NCBI GenBank assembly: GCA_020443425.1 | Contig: JAGRIE010000015.1 | Location: forward strand, 1 to 64,000 | DNA length: 64,000 nt | Direction of reading: 5' to 3' | From: Halioglobus sp. | GTDB taxonomy: Bacteria; Pseudomonadota; Gammaproteobacteria; Pseudomonadales; Halieaceae | Shown: positions 8,159 through 17,343 of the stretch, in pieces | Position numbering within the stretch: position 1 is the first letter of the stretch | Layout of the letters: each line of letters starts with the position of its first letter | Program-made: the position numbers and the translations under genes | Notes under the pieces: model-generated | What the model saw: only the letters and a program-made list of their open reading frames with translations | What the model was told of the DNA's origin: nothing | Databases searched by the model: none

Positions 8159-11101
8159 ATGAAGCCAGACAACCCCGAATTGCCAGACCTGCTGGCCGCT
8201 GAGGCTGCGCGCGCCTGGGAGTATATCCTCGAGCGCGCCGGCGCGGCGCTCGCGTCGCAGTTGGAGGCGGCGCTGGTCGGCAGGCCCGAAGCGTTGCAGC
8301 TGCCCCGTGTACTCGCCTGCAGCCCGTTTATCGCCGATCTGTTGCGGCGACAGCCGCAGTTGTTGCTCGACCTGCTCGCCAGTGGCGAGCTGCAGCGCAG
8401 CCTGCCAGAAACGCACTTTCGCAGCGAGTTGCAGCAGCGCCTGTCCGCGGAGGGGGCCGAGCTCGCCCCGGTACTGCGCAAGTTCCGCATGCGGCATATG
8501 CTGCGGATTATCTGGCGCGATTTCTGCCGCCTGGCCGACACCCTGGAGACAGTGCGCGACACCTCGCTGCTCGCGGACGCGGCGATTGCGGAGGCACTGG
8601 CGTCAGTGCAGGACTCTATGCAGCAGCGCTTCGGTGTGCCGCGCGGTCGCCACAGTGGTGCGCCACAGGCATTGATCGTACTCGCCATGGGCAAGCTGGG
8701 TGCCCGAGAGTTGAATGTGTCCTCTGACATCGACCTGATATTCAGCTTTCCCGAGGCCGGGCGGACCGACTCTGAGTCGCAGTCGCTCAGCAATGAGGAG
8801 TTTTTCACCCGCGTCGGGCGTGAGCTTATCAGTGCGCTCGACCAGGTGACGGCGGACGGCTTTGTCTTTCGTGTGGATATGCGGCTGCGCCCCTACGGCG
8901 AAAGTGGCGCGCTGGCACACAATTTTGCCGCACTGGAGGACTACTACCAGGAACAGGGCCGCGACTGGGAGCGCTATGCGCTGATAAAGGCGCGGCCGAT
9001 CACTGGCGACCCGGCCTGTGCGCAGGAATTGATGACCATGTTGCGGCCTTTTGTGTACCGTCGGTATATCGATTTTGGCGTGATCGAAAGCCTGCGCAGC
9101 ATGAAGCAGATGATCAATACCGAGGTGCGTCGCCGCGGTTTGCAGGACAACGTCAAGCTGGGCCACGGCGGTATCCGCGAAGTGGAGTTTATCGCCCAGT
9201 GTTTCCAGCTGATTCGCGGCGGCCGTGATCTCGGCCTGCAACAGCGCGAGCTGCTATCGGTGCTGGCGGAGTGCGTCGAACTCGGCTGCCTGCCGGCCGA
9301 GGCCGTCGCCGGCTTGCGCACTGCCTACCTGTTCCTGCGCGACAGCGAGCACGCCATCCAGGGCTACCAGGACAAGCAGAGCCAGCAGCTGCCGGAGGCG
9401 GGGTTGGCGCGCGCGGCCATGGCCACGGTGATGGGCTTTGCTGACTGGGCGGGCTACACGGCCGCGCTGGAGCGGCATCGCGACATTGTGGCGGGCCATT
9501 TCAGGGACTTGATCGCCGATCCGGATGAGGACGACCCGGTCACGGCCGAGGAGGAAGAGTCCCTGTGGGGAGAGGGCCTGTGCGAGGAGTCTCTCAGCGC
9601 ACTCGGCTACCAACAGCCCGCCGAAACCCTGGCGGCACTGCGGGAGCTGCAGCAGAGCCCGCGCGTGCTGACGCTGCAGGCCCAGGGTCTGGAGCGCCTG
9701 CAGCAGTTCATGCCACAGCTGCTGCGCGCCTGTGCCGAACTGGCTGACCAGGATCCCGGTGAACCCGCCCGCATCGGTGCGGTGCCGGGTGATCCCGACC
9801 TGGCCGTGCAGCGTATCCTGCCGCTGGTCGCGGCCGTGGTGCGACGCAGTGCGTATCTGGTGCTGTTGCTGGAGAACAGGCCGGCGCTGGCGGAACTGGT
9901 GCGCCTGTGTGCGGCCAGTCCCTGGATCTCGGACCAGCTGACGCGCTACCCGGTACTGCTGGATGAGCTGCTGGACCGCGCCAGCCTGTACACAGCGCCG
10001 GACAAGGAGCTGCTGCGCGATGAGTTGCGGCAGCAGGTGGCGCGGCTGGCCGTGGATGACCTGGAAGCGCAAATGGACGCGTTGCGCTATTTCAAGGCGT
10101 CGCACGTGCTGCGGGTCGCGGCCAGCGAGTTGGTCGGCCGCCTGCCGTTGATGCAGGTCAGTGACAAGCTGACCTGGATCGCCGAGGTGATACTGGAACA
10201 GGTGTTGGCCGTCGCCTGGGCCGATCTCACCAATAAATACGGCCAGCCGGTGCGCGAGGGCAGCGGTGTTGGCTTTGCCATTTTCGGTTATGGCAAGCTC
10301 GGTGGCATCGAGCTCGGCTACGGTTCGGATCTGGACCTGGTCTTTATCTACGATGCGGCCAGGGGCGGTGCTACCGACGGCGAGCTCAGTATCGATAACG
10401 CCGTGTTCTACACGCGACTGGGCCAGCGCATGATCCACATCCTGGAGACACGTATGGCCATGGGCCAGCTGTACGAGGTCGATATGCGTCTGCGCCCGTC
10501 GGGGAATTCCGGCATGCTGGTGAGTACCCTGGCCGCCTTCCGCAGTTATCAGCAGGAATCGGCGTGGACCTGGGAGCACCAGGCGCTGGTGCGGGCGCGT
10601 TTTGTCGCCGGCGATGCCGAGGTGGCGGCCGCCGTCAGCGAGCTGCGGGAGGAAATCCTGCGGCGACCGCGCGATGAAGCTGCGCTCGCGGGCGAGGTAC
10701 TGGGGATGCGCCAAAAGATGCGTGAGCACTTACTACCTGAAGAGAAGGCGGAAGATGGGGAATTTCACCTAAAACACGGTAGAGGAGGTATCGTCGATAT
10801 TGAATTTATGGTGCAATATGCGGTTCTTGCGTGGTCCCATCGCGTACCGCAATTGGCGCGCTGGTCGGATAATGTCCGCATTATCGAGACGCTGGGCCAG
10901 CAGGGCTTGTTTGAACAGCAGGAGTGTGAGGCACTGAAGGATGCCTATCTTGCTTACCGCTCCGCTGCCCACCAACTCTCTCTGCAGCAGCAACCGGGTA
11001 TCGTGGCCGAGGGTAGCTACAGCGAGGCGCGCGCAGCGGTCACCGGCAAGTGGCGACAGCTGTTTGGGCCTTATACAAACGACACAACGACAGAAGAATG
11101 A
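8159..11101 (+). CDS. glnE: Glutamine synthetase adenylyltransferase / adenylyl-removing enzyme
   Basis: The bifunctional enzyme that adenylylates and deadenylylates glutamine synthetase in response to PII and glutamine, controlling nitrogen assimilation. At 980 residues it has the full two-domain length. The first nucleotidyltransferase core (adenylyl-removing half) shows GKLGARELNVSSDIDLIFSF near 178-198. The second (adenylyl-transferase half) shows YGKLGGIELGYGSDLDLVFI near 710-730. Each has the paired aspartates. Linker motifs HGGIREVEFIAQCFQL and KHGRGGIVDIEFMVQYAV are also typical. The ATG at 8159 gives a standard N-terminus. ilvE follows 19 bases downstream, an order also seen in pseudomonads. 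Confidence 0.97.
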   Translation: MKPDNPELPDLLAAEAARAWEYILERAGAALASQLEAALVGRPEALQLPRVLACSPFIADLLRRQPQLLLDLLASGELQRSLPETHFRSELQQRLSAEGAELAPVLRKFRMRHMLRIIWRDFCRLADTLETVRDTSLLADAAIAEALASVQDSMQQRFGVPRGRHSGAPQALIVLAMGKLGARELNVSSDIDLIFSFPEAGRTDSESQSLSNEEFFTRVGRELISALDQVTADGFVFRVDMRLRPYGESGALAHNFAALEDYYQEQGRDWERYALIKARPITGDPACAQELMTMLRPFVYRRYIDFGVIESLRSMKQMINTEVRRRGLQDNVKLGHGGIREVEFIAQCFQLIRGGRDLGLQQRELLSVLAECVELGCLPAEAVAGLRTAYLFLRDSEHAIQGYQDKQSQQLPEAGLARAAMATVMGFADWAGYTAALERHRDIVAGHFRDLIADPDEDDPVTAEEEESLWGEGLCEESLSALGYQQPAETLAALRELQQSPRVLTLQAQGLERLQQFMPQLLRACAELADQDPGEPARIGAVPGDPDLAVQRILPLVAAVVRRSAYLVLLLENRPALAELVRLCAASPWISDQLTRYPVLLDELLDRASLYTAPDKELLRDELRQQVARLAVDDLEAQMDALRYFKASHVLRVAASELVGRLPLMQVSDKLTWIAEVILEQVLAVAWADLTNKYGQPVREGSGVGFAIFGYGKLGGIELGYGSDLDLVFIYDAARGGATDGELSIDNAVFYTRLGQRMIHILETRMAMGQLYEVDMRLRPSGNSGMLVSTLAAFRSYQQESAWTWEHQALVRARFVAGDAEVAAAVSELREEILRRPRDEAALAGEVLGMRQKMREHLLPEEKAEDGEFHLKHGRGGIVDIEFMVQYAVLAWSHRVPQLARWSDNVRIIETLGQQGLFEQQECEALKDAYLAYRSAAHQLSLQQQPGIVAEGSYSEARAAVTGKWRQLFGPYTNDTTTEE

Positions 11102-11120
11102 ACGAAACAGGAGTGATGTG

Positions 11121-12047
11121 ATGAGTCTGGCCGATCGTGATGGTCTAATCTGGGTGGATGGAGAAATGGTTCCCTGGCGAGAGGCCAAGGTACACGTGCT
11201 GACTCACACGTTTCACTACGGCCTGGGTGTGTTCGAGGGTGTGCGCGCATACAAGACAGCCGACAAGGGCACCTGCATATTCAGGTTGAAGGAACACACC
11301 GACCGGCTGTTCCGCTCAGCGCATATCCTCGGTATGTCGATGCCCTTTGACAAGGAAACACTCAACCAGGCGCAGAAGGACGTGGTGCGACTGAACGGCC
11401 TGGAAGAGGGCTACCTGCGCCCGATGTGTTTCTATGGCTCCGAGGGTATGGGCCTGCGCGCAGACAACCTGCGGACCCACGTCATGGTGGCTGCCTGGGA
11501 GTGGCCTTCGTACATGGATCCGGAGGCGCGCGACCGCGGTATCAAGGTTCGCACCTCATCCTATACGCGCCATCATGTAAATATCTCAATGTGCAAGGCA
11601 AAGGCCAACGGCAACTATATCAATTCCCTGCTGGCCCTGCGTGAGGCGATTGAGAGCGGTGCCGAGGAGGCACTGTTGCTCGATAACGAGGGCTATGTTG
11701 CAGAGGGCAGTGGTGAGAATGTTTTTATCGTGCGCAACAACAAGATCTACACACCCGAGCTGACATCCTGCCTCGAGGGGATCACCCGCGACGCGATATT
11801 TGTGCTGGCGGCTGAACTCGGTTACGAAATCCACGAAAAGCGCATCACCCGTGATGAGGTGTACATCGCCGACGAGGCGTTCTTCACCGGTACCGCTGCC
11901 GAGGTTGTGCCGATCCGCATGCTGGACGGCCGCACGATTGGCAGCGGCAGCCGCGGGCCGTTGACAGAAAAATTGCAGGCGATGTATTTTGATTCAGTAC
12001 GCGGTAACCGCCAGCAGAATGCCCAGTGGCTGGAGCCTGTTGCCTGA
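11121..12047 (+). CDS. ilvE: Branched-chain amino acid aminotransferase
   Basis: A PLP-dependent class IV aminotransferase that makes valine, leucine and isoleucine from their 2-oxo acids using glutamate. The 308-residue length equals that of E. coli IlvE. Family motifs include IWVDGEMVPWREAKVHVLTH, HYGLGVFEGVRAY, the PLP lysine in CKAKANGNYINSLLAL (about residue 160), EGSGENVFIV, and FFTGTAAEVVPIRMLDGR. The start is the ATG at 11121, with CAGGAG ten bases upstream; the reading frame stays open much further upstream inside glnE, but that part is not coding. Function is cytoplasmic, alongside ilvD at the left end of the window. Confidence 0.97.
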   Translation: MSLADRDGLIWVDGEMVPWREAKVHVLTHTFHYGLGVFEGVRAYKTADKGTCIFRLKEHTDRLFRSAHILGMSMPFDKETLNQAQKDVVRLNGLEEGYLRPMCFYGSEGMGLRADNLRTHVMVAAWEWPSYMDPEARDRGIKVRTSSYTRHHVNISMCKAKANGNYINSLLALREAIESGAEEALLLDNEGYVAEGSGENVFIVRNNKIYTPELTSCLEGITRDAIFVLAAELGYEIHEKRITRDEVYIADEAFFTGTAAEVVPIRMLDGRTIGSGSRGPLTEKLQAMYFDSVRGNRQQNAQWLEPVA

Positions 12048-12131
12048 CAGGTTTTAGCATACAGCCTGGACAGGGTATATTAGTCTTCATGGTGGCACTC
12101 CCCCGATTGCACGAGGCTGGAAGATACACTG

Positions 12132-12896
12132 ATGGCGGGTAAAATAAGGATCAAGCGCGGCGATGTCTGGGCGGAGCGCCTGAAGCAACAGTTGGCGGCC
12201 TCTGCCGAGGGTGCTGGCGAGTGGATTGAAGATCACGCCCAGATCCTGAACAGCACCCATGACAGCCTGTCCGGCTTGTGGCGTGTCGAGAACGAGCTGG
12301 CGTATCTCAAGCTCTACCGCTTCAAGTCACTGCGCCAAAAACTGCTCTCCCGCTTCGGCAGGTCGCAGTCGCTGCGCACCTTCAACAGGGCCCGTGAACT
12401 GTCGGGGAAAGAAATTCCGGTGCCGCAACCACTGGCCTGCCTGATGTTGAAAGAGGGGGCGCTGTTGGCGATGGAGGGAATGTCCGGTGGCGGTAATCTC
12501 GTCGAGATCTGGCACCATCACACTTCCGACGATGATGTCGGCGCGGTGATGCGCGCGACCGGCGAAACCCTCGGCAAACTGCACGCCGCCGGTTACTGCT
12601 ACGGCGACAGCGGCTGGGGGAAGCTGTACTGGAATGGCGAGTGCGTTTACCTGACCGACCTGGAACACACGCGAAAATGTTCGGTTGGCAACATCCAGCA
12701 GTCGCGGGACCTGGCGCGTTTTACCGCGAATGCCGAAGAGCTGGGAATCGGCCTGAAACTGTACGATCAATTCCTGGAACAGTATTTACAGGCTGTGCCC
12801 GGTACGCGCCGCGAGGTGGTGGAGCGCATGATCCGGCCGCTCTACCGTATCCGGGGCCAGCATTTGTCCGGAGGCTACGGCCAGCGCCTGGTGTGA
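12132..12896 (+). CDS. Lipopolysaccharide kinase-like protein (WaaP/Kdo kinase superfamily)
   Basis: A 254-residue protein with the eukaryotic-like kinase fold used by LPS core kinases. Visible features are the N-lobe segment ENELAYLKLYRFKSLRQKL, the catalytic-loop equivalent AAGYCYGDSGWGKLYW (Asp near 159), and the metal-binding equivalent YLTDLEHTRK (Asp near 176). Family members phosphorylate heptose or Kdo of the LPS inner core on the cytoplasmic face. It follows ilvE by 84 bases and converges on a second kinase-like gene with only 7 bases between stops. Nearby rhamnose-nucleotide genes support an envelope-glycan role. The exact acceptor cannot be deduced. Confidence 0.78.
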   Translation: MAGKIRIKRGDVWAERLKQQLAASAEGAGEWIEDHAQILNSTHDSLSGLWRVENELAYLKLYRFKSLRQKLLSRFGRSQSLRTFNRARELSGKEIPVPQPLACLMLKEGALLAMEGMSGGGNLVEIWHHHTSDDDVGAVMRATGETLGKLHAAGYCYGDSGWGKLYWNGECVYLTDLEHTRKCSVGNIQQSRDLARFTANAEELGIGLKLYDQFLEQYLQAVPGTRREVVERMIRPLYRIRGQHLSGGYGQRLV

Positions 12897-12903
12897 ACGC
12901 CGC

Positions 12904-13641
12904 TCATTGCGATGGTTCGCCATCCTCGACCGGCAGCGCGGTCGCCGGTGGCCTGGTTGGCAGGTGTCGCAGCGCGCGGCGATAGGATTCCACGGCGAGG
13001 ATTTTTGCCTCCACCGCGGACAGCTCGCGCATCTGCCGGTGCCAGGCCTTGAAAAACCGCATGCGGTCGGTGCGGCCGAGATCGGCCAGCGGCAGCATAT
13101 TCAACTGCATCAGGTTTCGCAGTAACAGCCTGCCCGGTATCGGGGTTCTGCGGCTGTTGCGCTCATTATTCACCAGCGTGAACCTGAACTGGTCCTGCGT
13201 CTGACCGGCGAGAATATTTTCCGGCCTCAAATCCCCGTGCACAAACCCGCTGGCATGCAGGCGACCGATATAGGTGCCCAGCGCATGCAGCAGTTGCCGT
13301 CTCGATCGCAGCTGCGCTGGATCTGGCTTGGCCAGGTTCTCACGCAGCCAGCGGTCGACGGGTTCACCGGGTGCCTCGACGGTGAACAGGTACTCGCCTC
13401 CCCCGGCAAGCTTGCCCCACAGTACGCTGTGGGGAGCGTCGAATCCCATCAACAGCAGAGCCTCAGCGTTCAGGCGTGCGCGTGTGCCGCGGCTGCCGCG
13501 CACGGATTCTTTCAGGCTGGCGGCAGGGCTGCGGCTGAGATACTGCTTGTAATACAGGTGAAGCCCGCTGTGGTGCGCGACCCTGGTGTAGGCAGAGCTC
13601 CTCACCCGCTCCCAGCCCGCCGGCATATAGTCTTCAGACAA
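12904..13641 (-). CDS. Lipopolysaccharide kinase InaA-family protein, possible metal-site variant
   Basis: A protein of about 245 residues with the LPS-kinase (InaA/WaaP) fold. The catalytic loop is complete (GFVHGDLRPENILAG, Asp near 161). The DFG-equivalent stretch reads FTLVNNERNSRR, with Asn where an acidic residue would normally bind Mg. The C-terminal part has RNLMQLNMLPL and DRMRFFKAWHRQM. The acceptor is presumably an LPS core sugar, but the substitution leaves activity in doubt. The start is uncertain: a TTG at 13639-13641 or an in-frame ATG five codons later. It is convergent with the kinase at 12132-12896 and divergent from rfbD. Confidence 0.72.
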   Translation of the reverse strand: MSEDYMPAGWERVRSSAYTRVAHHSGLHLYYKQYLSRSPAASLKESVRGSRGTRARLNAEALLLMGFDAPHSVLWGKLAGGGEYLFTVEAPGEPVDRWLRENLAKPDPAQLRSRRQLLHALGTYIGRLHASGFVHGDLRPENILAGQTQDQFRFTLVNNERNSRRTPIPGRLLLRNLMQLNMLPLADLGRTDRMRFFKAWHRQMRELSAVEAKILAVESYRRALRHLPTRPPATALPVEDGEPSQ

Positions 13642-13889
13642 TCGCTCGGCCCAATGGCGCAGTGTGTCGGCGTCGGATTCAGTACTGATCTCGGTATCCT
13701 CACAGAACTTTTTCGGAACGGTACTACGTCACACGGCCGTGCCGTTACCCCCTTGTAGTGATAGTGCGACGGTGGTCACGGGCGAAGTGTGAGGTTATCA
13801 TGGCCGGCAAAGCGATAGTGGCCGTCAAGGCATTTTACCCGGGGGGACGCAGGCGTACAGCCAGCGACAGGGGAAACAGAGGGGCTGGT

Positions 13890-14771
13890 TTGAAGCAAAA
13901 AGTTCTAGTGCTCGGCGCCGGGGGACAGCTCGGTCGGGAGCTGCAACGCACTTTGCCGGCAGGTGTGGAATGTGTGCCCAGGATGCGCGCTGAGCTCGAT
14001 ATCAGCGATGCGGTGGCGGTCGCCGATTGCCTGCGTGCGGTATCACCGCAACTGGTCATCAATGCCGCCGCCTATACGGCTGTAGACAAGGCGGAATCGG
14101 AGCCTGCCGAAGCGCATCGCGGCAATGCCGAGGGTCCCGGCGTACTCGCAGCCGCCTGCAGCGAGCAGGGCATCCGGTTGATTCACATCTCCACTGACTT
14201 TGTGTTCGATGGCGCGGCGTCGCAGCCCTATGCGCCGGACGCCGCGACCGCGCCGTTGGGCGAGTACGGGCGCAGCAAGCGTGAGGGTGAAGTGGCCGTG
14301 CAGCGGCTGTTGCCGGAGGCCCTTATCCTGCGCACCGGCTGGGTGTATTCCAGTTTTGGCGGCAACTTCGTCAAGACCATGCTGCGGCTGATGGGGGAGC
14401 GGGGTGAGCTGGGCGTGGTGACCGACCAGGTCGGGACGCCGACGTGGGCACACGGCCTCGCGGAAGCGGTCTGGGCCGCTGCCGAGCGGCCGCAGCTGGC
14501 GGGCTTTTACCACTGGAGCGATGCCGGCGTGTGCAGCTGGTATGACTTCGCCGTGGCTATCTATGAAGAGGCCACTGCGTTGGGATTGCTGTCGAAGCCC
14601 GTGAAGATCCGGCCTATCGCCGCCGCAGAGTACCCCACGCCGGCTCAGCGTCCGGCCTACAGTGTTTTGGACAAGACGAGCAGTTGGCGCGATTTTGCCA
14701 TGGAGGGTGTCCATTGGCGCCAGCAGTTGCGTGAGATGCTCGCAGATTACAAGGAGCAGGCGGATGCCTAA
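13890..14771 (+). CDS. rfbD: dTDP-4-dehydrorhamnose reductase
   Basis: Last step of dTDP-L-rhamnose synthesis: NAD(P)H reduction of dTDP-4-keto-L-rhamnose. About 293 residues, normal for RfbD/RmlD. The N-terminal Rossmann motif is LVLGAGGQLGRELQ, the catalytic Tyr-x3-Lys is GEYGRSKREGE, and STDFVFDGAA and RTGWVYSSFGGNFVKTMLRL are family-typical. The start is a TTG at 13890 with GAGGGG in front. The frame is open for 44 more codons upstream, but those do not resemble the family. Its stop overlaps the rfbB start by 8 bases, so the two genes are translationally coupled. Confidence 0.93.
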   Translation: MKQKVLVLGAGGQLGRELQRTLPAGVECVPRMRAELDISDAVAVADCLRAVSPQLVINAAAYTAVDKAESEPAEAHRGNAEGPGVLAAACSEQGIRLIHISTDFVFDGAASQPYAPDAATAPLGEYGRSKREGEVAVQRLLPEALILRTGWVYSSFGGNFVKTMLRLMGERGELGVVTDQVGTPTWAHGLAEAVWAAAERPQLAGFYHWSDAGVCSWYDFAVAIYEEATALGLLSKPVKIRPIAAAEYPTPAQRPAYSVLDKTSSWRDFAMEGVHWRQQLREMLADYKEQADA

Positions 14772-15831
14772 ATCACTTTTGGTAACCGGCGCCGCCGGCT
14801 TTATCGGCGCCAACTTTGTGCACTACTGGATGCAACAGCATCCCGATGACCGGGTCGTCGCCTACGATGCGCTGACCTACGCGGGCAATCGCGCCAACCT
14901 GGATGCACTGCTCGACAACCCGAATTTCAGCTTCGTTCACGCCGATATCTGCGACTACGACAAGGTGCTGCAAACGCTGCGGGAGCACGCCGTCGACACG
15001 GTAGTGCACTTTGCGGCGGAGAGCCATGTAGACCGCTCCATCACCGGCCCCGATGCGTTTATCGAAACCAATATCGTCGGCACGTACACGATGCTGAAAG
15101 CGGCCCGCGAAGCCTGGTTGTCAGGTGACAAACCACTGCCGCACCGGTTTCACCATGTGTCCACTGACGAGGTCTACGGCTCCCTCAGCATCGATGCGCC
15201 CGGGTTTCACGAGCAGCAGAAGTACGAGCCCAACTCACCCTACTCCGCGAGCAAGGCGGCATCGGATCACCTGGTGCGGGCCTACCATCACACCTACGGC
15301 TTGCAGGTGAGCACCAGCAACTGCTCCAACAACTACGGCCCCTATCACTTCCCGGAGAAACTGATTCCGCTGTGTCTCACCAACATCCTGCGCGGCCGGC
15401 CGCTGCCGGTGTATGGTGACGGCAGCAATATTCGCGACTGGTTGTACGTCGAGGATCACTGCCGGGGGATTGAGCTCGTATTACTTCGTGGCGAGGTGGG
15501 CGAGACATACAATATCGGCGGCAATAACGAGTGGAACAACCTGGACATCGTGCACTTGTTGTGTGACCAGATGGATGCCCGCTTTGCGGCGGATCCGTCG
15601 CTGGCCCAGCGCTTCCCCGACGCGCCGGGCAGTACCGGGGGCAGCGCGCGCGACCTGATCAAGTTTGTGGAAGACCGCGCCGGCCACGACTGGCGCTATG
15701 CGATCGACGCCACCAGGATTATGGGTGAACTGGGGTATACGCCGCACGAGAGTTTTGAAACCGGCTTGCAGCGCACGCTGGACTGGTATCTCTCCAATGA
15801 GGACTGGTGGCGCCCGCTGCTGCCTGCCTGA
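14764..15831 (+). CDS. rfbB: dTDP-glucose 4,6-dehydratase
   Basis: Converts dTDP-glucose to dTDP-4-keto-6-deoxyglucose with enzyme-bound NAD, the second step of dTDP-L-rhamnose synthesis. At 355 residues it is of normal length. It has the NAD motif VTGAAGFIGANFVHYW, VDTVVHFAAESHVDRSI, the catalytic STDEVYGSL (Thr-Asp-Glu), and YSASKAASDHLVRAY (Tyr-x3-Lys). The ATG at 14764 overlaps the end of rfbD, giving strong coupling. Together with rfbA and rfbC on the opposite strand it completes the dTDP-rhamnose pathway in this window, which supplies a sugar for O-antigen, exopolysaccharide or rhamnolipid-type products. Confidence 0.97.
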   Translation: MPKSLLVTGAAGFIGANFVHYWMQQHPDDRVVAYDALTYAGNRANLDALLDNPNFSFVHADICDYDKVLQTLREHAVDTVVHFAAESHVDRSITGPDAFIETNIVGTYTMLKAAREAWLSGDKPLPHRFHHVSTDEVYGSLSIDAPGFHEQQKYEPNSPYSASKAASDHLVRAYHHTYGLQVSTSNCSNNYGPYHFPEKLIPLCLTNILRGRPLPVYGDGSNIRDWLYVEDHCRGIELVLLRGEVGETYNIGGNNEWNNLDIVHLLCDQMDARFAADPSLAQRFPDAPGSTGGSARDLIKFVEDRAGHDWRYAIDATRIMGELGYTPHESFETGLQRTLDWYLSNEDWWRPLLPA

Positions 15832-15855
15832 CCAGCAACAGCGCTGTCAGCATCA

Positions 15856-15884
15856 GGTGCCGCCCCGGTAACCCGGCCGGCACC
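15856..15884. terminator. Stem-loop between convergent rfbB and rfbC
   Basis: GGTGCCG and CGGCACC form a 7-bp stem enclosing a further GC-rich stretch, in the 67-base gap between convergent stops. There is no clear T-run on either strand. A shared bidirectional terminator is plausible but not certain. Confidence 0.35.
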
Positions 15885-15898
15885 CTCTGCGGCAGCGC

Positions 15899-16447
15899 CT
15901 AGTCAAAGCGCGGGCAGGTATCCCAGTCCAGGCCTTCGGCATCCTTGGCAGACAACTGCGGGGCCTCCCCCGCGGGCACCGGCCATTCAATACCTACGGT
16001 GGGATCGTCCCACGCCAGTGTCTGTTCGCTGGCGGGATGGTAGATGTCCGTGCACTTGTAGAGGAAGTCAGCGTACTCCGATGTGACGTAGAAGCCGTGG
16101 GCGAAGCCCGGCGGAACCCACAGCATGCGCTGGTTGTCTGCGCTGAGGCTGACGCCGAACCACTGCCCCAGTGTCGGCGAGCCCTGGCGCAGGTCGACCG
16201 CGACGTCGAACACCTCACCGGAGGTCACGCGCACCAGTTTGCCCTGGGTGTGCTGTGTCTGGAAGTGCAGGCCACGGAGGATGCCGCGCGCTGAGCGGCT
16301 GTGGTTGTCCTGTACGAAATCGAGGTCAAAACCGGCGGCGCGAAAGGTCTCGCGGTTCCAGGTTTCCATGAAGAACCCGCGCTGGTCACCGAAGACCCTG
16401 GGTTCCACGATGTAGACATCTTTCAGTGGAGTTTCTACAAAGTTCAT
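15899..16447 (-). CDS. rfbC: dTDP-4-dehydrorhamnose 3,5-epimerase
   Basis: Epimerises dTDP-4-keto-6-deoxyglucose at C3 and C5 in dTDP-L-rhamnose synthesis. The 182 residues match the cupin-fold RfbC/RmlC family. Motifs are [40 protein letters not shown] (the catalytic His lies in RGLHFQ), [16 protein letters not shown] and [12 protein letters not shown]. The start ATG overlaps the rfbA stop by 4 bases (ATGA), so it is the second gene of an rfbA-rfbC unit. That unit converges on rfbDB rather than forming the usual single rfbBDAC operon. Confidence 0.97.
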   Translation of the reverse strand: MNFVETPLKDVYIVEPRVFGDQRGFFMETWNRETFRAAGFDLDFVQDNHSRSARGILRGLHFQTQHTQGKLVRVTSGEVFDVAVDLRQGSPTLGQWFGVSLSADNQRMLWVPPGFAHGFYVTSEYADFLYKCTDIYHPASEQTLAWDDPTVGIEWPVPAGEAPQLSAKDAEGLDWDTCPRFD

Positions 16448-17343
16448 GCGAAGACGACTCCTTCTTCTCTCAGCAGGTTCTTCAGGTAGAGTCCGTAGCC
16501 GCTCTTTTCGAGGGGTTTGGCCAGTGCCAGTAACTGCTCCGCGTCAATATAACCCTTGCGGTATGCCACTTCCTCCGGGCAGGCGATTTTCAGGCCCTGG
16601 CGCTCTTCCACCACGCGGATGAAATTAGCGGCGTCCAGCAGCGAGTTGTGGGTACCGGTGTCCAGCCAGGCGGTGCCGCGGCCCATGACCTCGACCCGCA
16701 GGTCCCCGCGATCCATATACGCCTTGTTGACGTCGGTTATCTCCAGTTCGCCCCGGTGTGAGGGGCGCACAGCCTTGGCGATCTCGACCACATCGTTGTC
16801 GTAGAAATACAGGCCGGTGACGGCGTAGTGTGAGCGCGGGTTGGCGGGCTTTTCCTCGATATTCTCCGCTACGCCATTTTTGTCGAAGCTGACCACGCCG
16901 TAGCGCTCCGGGTCCTGCACATAGTAGGCGAACACGGAGGCGCCGGTATCGCGGCTGGCGGCATTGACCAGCTTCTGCGAAAACCCGCCGCCGTAAAAGA
17001 TGTTGTCGCCCAGCACCAGGCTGGACGGTGAGTTGCCGATAAACTCTTCACCGAGGATGAACGCCTGCGCCAGTCCATCCGGGCTGGGTTGGACGGTGTA
17101 GTGGATATTGATGCCCCAGCTGGAACCGTCGCCCAGCAGCTGGCTGAAGGCGGCCTGGTCGCGCGGGGTGGTGATAACCAGGATATCGCGGATACCGGCC
17201 AGCATCAGTGTCGCCAGCGGGTAGTAGATCATCGGTTTGTCATACACGGGCATCAGCTGTTTGCTGACAGTGCTGGTCAGGGGATGCAAGCGTGTGCCGG
17301 ACCCGCCGGCGAGGATGAGGCCCTTGTAGGGTTTGGGTGTCAT
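16444..17343 (-). CDS. rfbA: Glucose-1-phosphate thymidylyltransferase
   Basis: Makes dTDP-glucose from dTTP and glucose-1-phosphate, the entry step to dTDP-L-rhamnose. About 299 residues. The nucleotidyltransferase signature is [20 protein letters not shown], followed by [33 protein letters not shown] and [15 protein letters not shown]. The start ATG at 17341-17343 has AGGA about ten bases upstream and gives the standard N-terminus; an in-frame start seven codons earlier is less likely. It is translationally coupled to rfbC. A 17-bp tandem repeat lies 46 bases upstream of its start. Confidence 0.96.
   Translation of the reverse strand: MTPKPYKGLILAGGSGTRLHPLTSTVSKQLMPVYDKPMIYYPLATLMLAGIRDILVITTPRDQAAFSQLLGDGSSWGINIHYTVQPSPDGLAQAFILGEEFIGNSPSSLVLGDNIFYGGGFSQKLVNAASRDTGASVFAYYVQDPERYGVVSFDKNGVAENIEEKPANPRSHYAVTGLYFYDNDVVEIAKAVRPSHRGELEITDVNKAYMDRGDLRVEVMGRGTAWLDTGTHNSLLDAANFIRVVEERQGLKIACPEEVAYRKGYIDAEQLLALAKPLEKSGYGLYLKNLLREEGVVFA

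Noticed and set aside
9254-10729. 491-codon open frame on the minus strand inside glnE
   Set aside because: It is antisense to the complete, motif-rich glnE. GC-rich coding DNA often leaves long opposite-strand frames open; its predicted protein is Gln/His/Arg-rich with no domain.
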